From Candidatus Fermentibacteraceae bacterium (GTDB taxonomy: Bacteria > Fermentibacterota > Fermentibacteria > Fermentibacterales > JCC-6), in the NCBI GenBank assembly GCA_021162285.1, contig JAGGYZ010000003.1, positions 1-5,402 on the forward strand: a stretch of DNA of 5,402 nucleotides, written 5' to 3'. The notes under the pieces were generated by a model. The model saw only the letters and a program-made list of their open reading frames with translations, was not told the DNA's origin and did not search any database. The first letter of the stretch is position 1; each line of letters starts with the position of its first letter. Both the position numbers and the translations under genes were made by a program. Shown piece after piece: positions 1 to 4,548 of the stretch.

Positions 1-341
1 ACTTCCCAGCCATCCTGCCAGTACCAGCGGTAGTCTTCAGCCTCGCCTACATCAATGTAACAGATAACCATCTTCCCTGTTGACTGCAGGTACTCAACAT
101 CTGCAGCACTGTCCCAGCCCACCTCCCCGACAATGGAGCGGGTCTGGTCAATAACGAGCATATCGTAGTGTGTAGCTCCAAGGGCTTCTATTGCTCCGTC
201 CTGCTGCTGATCCTGTATCTGGTACATCCAGTATTCTACATCAGATAGTTCTTCCGAACCTCCACCGCCTGATGGCCCTGTGGAATTTTCGCAGCCGGAC
301 AACGCCAGCAATACACCCAGAACAAGAACAACTGCCTTCAT
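1..341 (-). CDS. Partial lipoprotein, GH114-type (endo-alpha-1,4-polygalactosaminidase-like) glycosidase, N-terminal part
   Basis: I translated this directly; the frame is open to the left window edge, giving 113 residues. The start ATG (339-341) has a GGGAGGG ribosome site 6 nt upstream. Residues 1-17 form a lipoprotein signal peptide ending in the lipobox LSGC, with Cys17 as the lipidation site. A short Gly/Ser-rich linker (about 22-31) follows. From about residue 36 the sequence matches the start of the GH114/TM1410-like TIM barrel: YWMYQIQ (first strand), then YDMLVID (59-65), then CYIDVGEAEDYRWYW (94-108), the family's hallmark strand with conserved acidic residues and Arg. Known family members hydrolyse alpha-1,4-linked galactosamine polymers; many GH114-like proteins are uncharacterised. 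By inference it is membrane-anchored and acts outside the cytoplasm on an aminosugar polymer. It follows the 64-aa ORF by 17 nt and is probably co-transcribed with it. The C-terminal half of the barrel is not visible, so activity cannot be judged. Confidence 0.85.
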   Translation of the reverse strand, partial: MKAVVLVLGVLLALSGCENSTGPSGGGGSEELSDVEYWMYQIQDQQQDGAIEALGATHYDMLVIDQTRSIVGEVGWDSAADVEYLQSTGKMVICYIDVGEAEDYRWYWQDGWE

Positions 342-358
342 TAGAATCCCTCCCTTTT

Positions 359-553
359 TCAGCCATCACTTCCGAACTGATAAACAGCACTCCCTTGATA
401 CTGTAGTACTATACGTAAATGCAAAGTCAGCTGCACAGGGCTGAAACCGTTTTCAACACTATCTCCAGCAAACAGAATCAAAATAAGCAAGACAACTGCA
501 GCGGAGGTAACACGAGCGATCCACACAACTGCTTCAGTAAATCGAGTTGACAT
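359..553 (-). CDS. Small membrane protein, possibly truncated (DUF7670-like N-terminus)
   Basis: A 64-aa ORF starts at ATG 551-553, with AAAGGAG (559-565) 5 nt upstream, which is a strong argument that it is translated. Residues about 9-29 form one hydrophobic helix preceded by VVWIAR. The stretch WIAR, a hydrophobic helix, then GDSVENGFSPVQLTL resembles the first third of a family of small multi-helix membrane proteins common in uncultured bacteria (DUF7670-like, from memory). Those proteins continue after the 'QLT' segment with two or more further hydrophobic helices. Here the sequence turns polar (LQYQGSAVYQFGSDG) and stops. It may be a remnant that lost its C-terminus, or a genuine single-pass protein. 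The other two forward frames past the QLT point do not obviously restore the missing helices, so a simple frameshift is not supported. It lies 17 nt upstream of the GH114-like lipoprotein gene, probably in the same transcript. Confidence 0.5.
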   Translation of the reverse strand: MSTRFTEAVVWIARVTSAAVVLLILILFAGDSVENGFSPVQLTLHLRIVLQYQGSAVYQFGSDG

Positions 554-845
554 CTTTTCTCCTTTGCTTTACTGGCTTTTTACAGAGAACTCAAACTCAA
601 TTTCGCAAAGGTAGGCAAACCCGGGTATTTACAGCTTAGGACGGTATGGCTTGAGCCATGATACAGCTCCTTCACTGGATCTTTCAGAAAGCCGAAGATG
701 CTTTTCATACATCTGCGAATATTCTTAACAGACCCAGTTCGAAATACCTGTTGCTGCATACCTTCAGATAGGGGGCTCTACGCAATGCTCCCGTGAGATA
801 TTAATTAATAATGCTTCTACAGTTCCCGTCTGGTATCGAACCAAC
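554..845. other. Intergenic region between two minus-strand units; no convincing gene
   Basis: About 290 bp separate the terminator of the membrane cassette from the 64-aa ORF. I see no tRNA or rRNA. A 59-aa minus-strand ORF (580-759) and a 27-aa ORF in another frame (629-712) exist, but neither has a good ribosome site or a recognisable product. The promoter for the downstream pair should lie here. A weak candidate on the minus strand is TTGCGA (603-608) and TGTAAA (579-584), 18 nt apart, each matching the consensus at only four of six bases. An AT-rich block (798-812, ATATTAATTAATAAT) is a second possible promoter or upstream element. Small palindromes lie at 619-626 (ACCCGGGT) and 646-659. 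Confidence 0.5.
646..659. repeat. Short inverted repeat ATGGCT-TG-AGCCAT
   Basis: Two 6-base arms (646-651 and 654-659) are perfectly complementary around a 2-nt centre. The repeat lies about 95 nt upstream of the 64-aa ORF start and just upstream of the weak promoter candidate at 579-608. It could be an operator half-site pair or a small RNA hairpin. Palindromes this short also occur by chance, so no function is assigned. Confidence 0.25.
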
Positions 846-878
846 AAAAGAACCCCCGGTGGTTCCGGGGGCTCTTTT
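846..878 (-). terminator. Rho-independent terminator of the membrane-protein operon
   Basis: On the minus strand, a 14-nt arm beginning AAAAGAGCCCCCGG, a 5-nt loop (AACCA) and the arm CCGGGGGTTCTTTT form a continuous 14-bp stem with seven G/C pairs at its core. The 3' arm itself ends in the U-run, so the A-run/U-run closes the base. The one non-Watson-Crick position (852 with 872) is a G-U wobble in the minus-strand RNA but an A-C mismatch in the plus-strand RNA. The element is therefore best read as a minus-strand terminator. It starts 18 nt after the stop codon of the 211-aa gene, as expected for the end of this operon. No plus-strand gene converges on it. Confidence 0.92.
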
Positions 879-896
879 ATTCGACGGCGATACAGG

Positions 897-1532
897 CTAC
901 TTCAGTATGTGCAGCCAGTCTCCAAGAAGGAACTGAATCCGGCCGATCAGAAGGCTGATACGACCCATGACGGTGAAGCCGAATGTGGCTCCGAAACCGA
1001 CCATGATAACCCAGATACCTATTTTTGAACCTGTTCCAAAGAACGGGCCTTTGTGGGGTTTGCTGAAGAAAAAGTAGATCAGAGCCGCCAGGGTTCCCAG
1101 AACCATTACAATATTACCGACCACAACATCCCACGGCATACCGGCCTCGTAAAGAGGGACCAGAGACGCCTCAAGCTGCCTGAGAACACTTGCCTTCATC
1201 GAAAGTGGGAAGCCGATACCCATTCCGGCTCCCATGAGGAAAGCCATGGGGTACCGTGAAAGCCAGGCCACACCAGAAAAGAACCTGGTGATGTACAGAA
1301 GCCCGAGGATTGCGGGTATAAGCAGGAGCCATGCTCCGTGCTCTCCTGTGACAATGGGTTCTATCAGCTTTGGTTTAAGTACCTGTGTAAAGGTAACAGC
1401 TATACCGAAACCGGTGGATATTCCAACAACAAGGTGCTCTGACAAACGGTAGAGTGGGTTCTCCTTGTAAAGAAAAGAGTAGATACCGATTGTAAAGATA
1501 GCAGCAACCCAGATTCCTATTGTCTCTGACAT
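897..1532 (-). CDS. Conserved six-helix membrane protein of unknown function (last gene of cassette)
   Basis: A 211-aa integral membrane protein starts at ATG 1530-1532, fixed by a perfect AAGGAGGT 5 nt upstream. Hydrophobic segments lie at about 5-21, 34-52, 67-85, 94-112, 134-157 and 171-196. Several are glycine-rich, notably GxGxGxGFP at 101-109 and GFG at 41-43 and 179-181, which suggests tight helix packing. Motifs that look conserved are YRLSEHLVVGISTGFG (28-43), WLSRYP (90-95) and the C-terminal GRISLLIGRIQFLLGDWL (190-207). I recall similar C-termini from unannotated proteins of uncultured bacteria but know no function. There is no signal peptide, ATPase motif or catalytic signature. 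Only 3 nt separate it from the upstream stop, and its ribosome site lies inside that gene's last codons, so translation is probably coupled. It is likely a structural or channel-like subunit with its neighbours. The terminator follows directly. Confidence 0.85.
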   Translation of the reverse strand: MSETIGIWVAAIFTIGIYSFLYKENPLYRLSEHLVVGISTGFGIAVTFTQVLKPKLIEPIVTGEHGAWLLLIPAILGLLYITRFFSGVAWLSRYPMAFLMGAGMGIGFPLSMKASVLRQLEASLVPLYEAGMPWDVVVGNIVMVLGTLAALIYFFFSKPHKGPFFGTGSKIGIWVIMVGFGATFGFTVMGRISLLIGRIQFLLGDWLHILK

Positions 1533-1535
1533 GAT

Positions 1536-2528
1536 CTACCTCCTTCCTTTCAGTTTAGTCTTCTTGTTGAAACCTCCGGCAAAGAAGGCGATATTGCCAA
1601 GGATGACAAGGAAGATAATAAGCAGATGCGCTATGTTCTGAACATCCATTCCAACAAAGGCCTTGCCGGGAGATTTTGTGTAGCCATCGCGGAGAAGCAG
1701 CGTTTCATACTCTGCTGCACCGCGGAGACCGCCCATCTGCCCTATGATCTGACCTGACTGCATATAGATGTAGTAATCGGTTGCCATAACAGCCGTAACG
1801 CCGAACGCCACCGGAAGACCGATCTTCTCGCGCCCGTAGGTTATCCAGGCAACGCAGGCACTCGAACCAGAAGTTGTAACGGCAAGATCTATGTCTCTGA
1901 GGCTTTTGTGATCCTGATACATTGGCATCTCTTCAAGGGAATTACCGCCGATATCAGTCGGAAACTGGGAGGCAATAGAACTGCTCATGCCCAGAATCAC
2001 CAGATGGAAGTAGGGAAGGTAACCAAGCATTGCAATATCTCTGCCTTCAAACACCCATCCATGGGCGTTCTCCGCGAGAGTGTTTCCCGCAGCAACCCAG
2101 GCTTCTTCAATACCTGCCCTGTCGGTGATACCCTGTTCACGGATTGATGCCCAGTCTTCCCAGTTCACATACACATAGTAATCATCAGAGTCCTCGTTTG
2201 TGATCTCCTCCAGAGCCATGGCAGCCATGCCCTGACCGAGAGGTCCGTATGCAGTAATGAACACAGGTATATGCCTGGCAAAGGCATGTCTTAGAACGGC
2301 AACACCCATTGGCATGTTCTCAGCGGCTGTTCCCGGATCGAAATCAAACCCCACAAATATTGCATTGTCCGTTGTAAGGTTCTCTATATAGTCGTAGATC
2401 GCAATAACTTCCTGTGAAGGAAGAATCGGCAGACCCAGAGGAGTAAAGAAAGGCACTACGCAGGCTATTCCTATAAGGAGGAATATCCAGCGTCTGTCCA
2501 GATCTAACATTTTTTCCCAGATGCTCAT
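1536..2528 (-). CDS. Membrane-anchored protein of unknown function with large extracytoplasmic alpha/beta domain
   Basis: This is a 330-aa protein. I chose ATG 2526-2528 because it has an SD-like GGGGGTG directly upstream and follows the previous stop by 10 nt. A start at 2612 would run 74 nt into the previous gene and prefix a polar, non-conserved tail. Residues 14-36 form a membrane helix preceded by DRR, so the N-terminus is predicted inside. Residues about 37-298 form a soluble domain predicted outside, beginning with an alternating strand/helix pattern: NAIFVGFDFDPGTAAENMP (55-73) and HIPVFITAYGPLG (86-98). Other motifs are TTSGSSACVAW (218-228), TDYYIYMQSGQIIGQMGG (250-267) and LRGAAEYE (268-275). 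Residues 299-320 form a second helix, and the basic tail KKTKLKGRR is predicted inside. No known enzyme signature is recognisable. The acidic FDFDP and EYE motifs could bind a metal or ligand, but that is a guess. It presumably works with the two flanking six-helix proteins. Confidence 0.85.
   Translation of the reverse strand: MSIWEKMLDLDRRWIFLLIGIACVVPFFTPLGLPILPSQEVIAIYDYIENLTTDNAIFVGFDFDPGTAAENMPMGVAVLRHAFARHIPVFITAYGPLGQGMAAMALEEITNEDSDDYYVYVNWEDWASIREQGITDRAGIEEAWVAAGNTLAENAHGWVFEGRDIAMLGYLPYFHLVILGMSSSIASQFPTDIGGNSLEEMPMYQDHKSLRDIDLAVTTSGSSACVAWITYGREKIGLPVAFGVTAVMATDYYIYMQSGQIIGQMGGLRGAAEYETLLLRDGYTKSPGKAFVGMDVQNIAHLLIIFLVILGNIAFFAGGFNKKTKLKGRR
1538..1545 (-). promoter_or_regulatory. 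Shine-Dalgarno of the 211-aa gene, embedded in the end of the 330-aa gene
   Basis: The minus strand reads AAAGGAAGGAGGTAG, which is both the last codons of the upstream gene (Lys-Gly-Arg-Arg-stop) and a full AAGGAGGT ribosome site. Spacing to the ATG at 1530-1532 is 5 nt. Ribosomes finishing the upstream gene must pass over this site, the usual arrangement for coupled translation and fixed stoichiometry. Confidence 0.85.
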
Positions 2529-2531
2529 ATT

Positions 2532-2540
2532 CACCCCCTT
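2532..2540 (-). promoter_or_regulatory. Shine-Dalgarno deciding the start of the 330-aa gene
   Basis: The minus strand reads TAAGGGGGTGAATATG. AAGGGGGTGA differs from the ideal AAGGAGGTGA by one base, and its first bases are shared with the TAA stop of the 222-aa gene. The core is 5 nt from ATG 2526-2528. This supports that start over the in-frame one at 2612. Confidence 0.75.
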
Positions 2541-3207
2541 ATTCGCCGGCTCCGCCGAGCCAGTTACGCTCGACGCCGAAGATAATTTTAAGTTGTGTTG
2601 CAAGAACGCCAAAACCTACACCAAGACCAATAGCGCGTTTCGCACCCAGGTTGGGATACCTCAGTATCCATAAACCAACCTTGGGAAACCACTTGCCCAA
2701 AAGCTCACCTATGGGCACCTGCCCAAGCATAACAATGATGGCTGAGAAGAGCAGCACAGTGGCAAGAGCAGACTTGGCTCTGAATGCGCGGAAGGCGGCA
2801 CTGGCAATATAGAAGGCCAGAAGACTGAACATGGTGGCCTGTATAGGTACCTGAATGTTCATGTAGGCAAAATCAAAGACACCCTGGGTAAGTCGGTCTC
2901 CTCCCATACTTTCCATCATACCACCACCGAGGTTCTGCGGCATGATAAGGGCGAAGAAGGGTATGCCGAACAGTGGGATAAGAACTGCGTAGCTATACTG
3001 CCAGTTCTTTGCCTTCCTCTTAATCTTGTGAGAGTGAAGCCTGGTGAGGCTTCCAACACCGAGAACAAGAGCAAACGCGCCAACAATAGGAGCCCATTCG
3101 GTGTAGTAGTTGAACAATGTCTGCGAATACTGGTGGGGAATAAAGTACTGTATCATGAACAGTATTCCACCCACCATGACTATCGCAAGAGGAACAGTTC
3201 TTTTCAT
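2539..3207 (-). CDS. Conserved six-helix membrane protein of unknown function
   Basis: This is a 222-aa integral membrane protein. The start chosen is ATG 3205-3207 (MKRTVPLAI), with AAGGAG 8 nt upstream. The longer in-frame TTG at 3240 would overlap the previous gene and place the ribosome site inside the coding sequence. Hydrophobic segments lie at about 5-23, 38-55, 71-90, 118-138, 147-167 and 189-210. The basic loop HSHKIKRKAKN (58-68) after segment 2 is probably cytoplasmic. A glycine/methionine-rich loop, QNLGGGMMESMGGDR (91-105), precedes segment 4. WILRYP (180-185), followed by GLGVGFG (194-200) near the C-terminus, resembles a motif in the 211-aa protein encoded two genes downstream. 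No transporter or enzyme family is recognisable. It lies 22 nt after the Fn3/DUF6754-like gene and 10 nt before the 330-aa gene, so it is probably a subunit of the same complex. Confidence 0.85.
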   Translation of the reverse strand: MKRTVPLAIVMVGGILFMIQYFIPHQYSQTLFNYYTEWAPIVGAFALVLGVGSLTRLHSHKIKRKAKNWQYSYAVLIPLFGIPFFALIMPQNLGGGMMESMGGDRLTQGVFDFAYMNIQVPIQATMFSLLAFYIASAAFRAFRAKSALATVLLFSAIIVMLGQVPIGELLGKWFPKVGLWILRYPNLGAKRAIGLGVGFGVLATQLKIIFGVERNWLGGAGE

Positions 3208-3215
3208 TTCATCCT

Positions 3216-3221
3216 CTCCTT
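3216..3221 (-). promoter_or_regulatory. Shine-Dalgarno deciding the start of the 222-aa gene
   Basis: AAGGAG lies 8 nt upstream of ATG 3205-3207, in the 22-nt gap after the stop codon of the 429-aa gene. It shows that translation starts at MKRTVPL and not at the upstream in-frame TTG. Confidence 0.8.
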
Positions 3222-3229
3222 CCGGTGGG

Positions 3230-4519
3230 TTAATCCACAACAGGCATAGTAATAATGTTTTTCAGCCAGACCAGAGTTTCTGTGCCGGCGATAAGATCGG
3301 TAAGGGAAAGCAAGAGCCCAAGGGTGATAATTGCCATTATTATTCCCTTGCAGGCATCCTGGCCTTTGATGGAACCAAGCTGCTTGGGTTCACGACCCAG
3401 GTATGCACTGGCAGCGTAGAGTTCCTCACCTATCAGAGTGTAATCACAGGTTGTAATGAAGAACGGAAGCTGCGTAACCGCATCCGTTCCAGCTATCTGA
3501 ATGGCTCCTGAAAGAGAGCCTGTTTCAGCAAGAATCAGTGACTCCGCCCAGAACATTCCCAGGTAGAAGTTGGTTGCAGGTTTCTCGCGCATCATTATCC
3601 CGTTAACACCTGCCACGAACGCAAACTGACTCTGGGTGAGAAAGAAAACGCTGTCCTTGTCGAAAGCGTCTGGTCTTCCTGCTTCCATGTAACCCTGCTT
3701 CACCGTTTCCTCTGCAATTGTGTACACAATAGGGTCACGGTTGGGCACAAGAAGAGGCGTTCCGTACTCTGCAACCTTTTTGGCAACCCTGCCCAGAATG
3801 GTAATACTGGCAATGGTTGCCACATCACTGATGGTTGAAAGGCCTGGCACGTAGAGAATGGGCTTTCCCATCTCTGTGGCTCGGCCGATGGCTTCATCGA
3901 TAGCCTCGATACCGGCAATAGGCCTGAGGTACATTTCAACGCCGCGCTGGGCGGCATAGAAGTAGAACAGTATCAGACCGAGAAAGACAACACAGCCAAG
4001 AAGAACTCTGGTTTTACCGGAATGGTAGAGTTGACCGATGGCCACTTCCTGAGCAGCTGTAGCTTCACTGGACACCTCTGCACCACTGAAGTAAGTGGCA
4101 GCAACCATGTATTCATACTGAACACCTGGCTCTACAATGAAGTCGGGATCGTATCCGTCGGTGAAACTTGTTCCTTCGTCGAGCTCTACAAAGCCTACCA
4201 TCTCAAACTCTTCAGTTCCCTGAACTCTTCTGTAGATGGTATATCCTATGAAGTTGTCGTTCCCTGTTTCACTGCCTGGATCAAATGTAACAAGAAGTGC
4301 GTCACCGGCATCGTTGGGCCAGTCGGAAACAACGATGTTACTCGGAGCGATCATACCATCGCCTGGAGATACCGCTGTATCAATCGCGATTTCCGACTCT
4401 TCAACAGAAAGAGTTTCCTCTGAATCTGCCGCTACCGGAGGTGGATCCTCTGCCTGTGCCCAGGCGAGGCCGGTGGCCAGCAGCAGTGCAAGAAGCATCG
4501 CTGGTACCCTTTTGAGCAT
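3230..4519 (-). CDS. Exported Fn3-domain membrane protein with DUF6754-like domain, unknown function
   Basis: This is a 429-aa protein. The start ATG 4517-4519 has AAAGGT 6 nt upstream. Residues 1-21/23 form a Sec signal peptide (LKR, hydrophobic core, AWA-QA). A Pro/Glu-rich acidic linker (24-56) follows. About 58-156 is a fibronectin type III-like beta domain, with YTIYRR (93-98), SFTDGY (118-123) and YEYMVAATYFSG (135-146). A membrane helix lies at 171-190. About 191-390 is a soluble alpha/beta-looking domain with GKPILYVPGLSTISD (218-232), TPLLVPNRDP (254-263), QFAFVAGVNGIMMREKPA (298-315), FWAESLILAETG (323-334), TTCDYTLIGEELYAASAYLG (356-375) and GSIKGQDACKG (382-392). The C-terminal helix is 391-411. 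The dense motifs look strongly conserved and resemble, from memory, Pfam DUF6754; no biochemical role is known to me. Predicted topology puts the Fn3 domain outside and the DUF6754-like domain inside. It is the first gene of the four-gene membrane cassette. Confidence 0.85.
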   Translation of the reverse strand: MLKRVPAMLLALLLATGLAWAQAEDPPPVAADSEETLSVEESEIAIDTAVSPGDGMIAPSNIVVSDWPNDAGDALLVTFDPGSETGNDNFIGYTIYRRVQGTEEFEMVGFVELDEGTSFTDGYDPDFIVEPGVQYEYMVAATYFSGAEVSSEATAAQEVAIGQLYHSGKTRVLLGCVVFLGLILFYFYAAQRGVEMYLRPIAGIEAIDEAIGRATEMGKPILYVPGLSTISDVATIASITILGRVAKKVAEYGTPLLVPNRDPIVYTIAEETVKQGYMEAGRPDAFDKDSVFFLTQSQFAFVAGVNGIMMREKPATNFYLGMFWAESLILAETGSLSGAIQIAGTDAVTQLPFFITTCDYTLIGEELYAASAYLGREPKQLGSIKGQDACKGIIMAIITLGLLLSLTDLIAGTETLVWLKNIITMPVVD

Positions 4520-4548
4520 GTTTTTACCTTTCGGTTTGAGACTGGTTT

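Noticed and set aside
629..712. 27-aa minus-strand ORF beginning MYEKHLRLSERS.
   Set aside because: It is very short, has no ribosome site, overlaps the 59-aa ORF in another frame, and has no family I recognise.
725..745. Plus-strand CAGTTCGAAATACCTG also looks like a T-loop.
   Set aside because: The flanking stem does not pair properly and no other tRNA arms are present.
825..845. Minus-strand GTTGGTTCGATACCAGAC resembles a tRNA T-arm.
   Set aside because: The terminator hairpin occupies the place where the anticodon and D arms would be, no acceptor stem can be formed, and only about four base pairs hold.
771..875. GGGGGCTCT occurs at 771-779 and again at 867-875 in the terminator arm.
   Set aside because: A 9-base repeat is too short to argue duplication. 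The second copy lies downstream of the terminator in the transcript, so it cannot act as an antiterminator.
2529..2612. Extended N-terminus of the 330-aa protein starting at 2612.
   Set aside because: It overlaps the preceding gene by 74 nt, has no ribosome site, and adds a tail unlike the rest. ATG 2528 has a strong SD.
3208..3240. Extended N-terminus of the 222-aa protein from TTG 3240.
   Set aside because: It is a non-ATG start overlapping the previous gene, and the AAGGAG site lies inside the extension and points to ATG 3207.
3028..3511. Plus-strand ORFs of 73 and 133 aa (and similar ones elsewhere opposite the operon).
   Set aside because: They are antisense shadows of the membrane genes with no recognisable domains or ribosome sites.
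3700..3957. 85-aa minus-strand ORF in another frame.
   Set aside because: It lies wholly inside the motif-rich DUF6754-like coding region and has no separate evidence.
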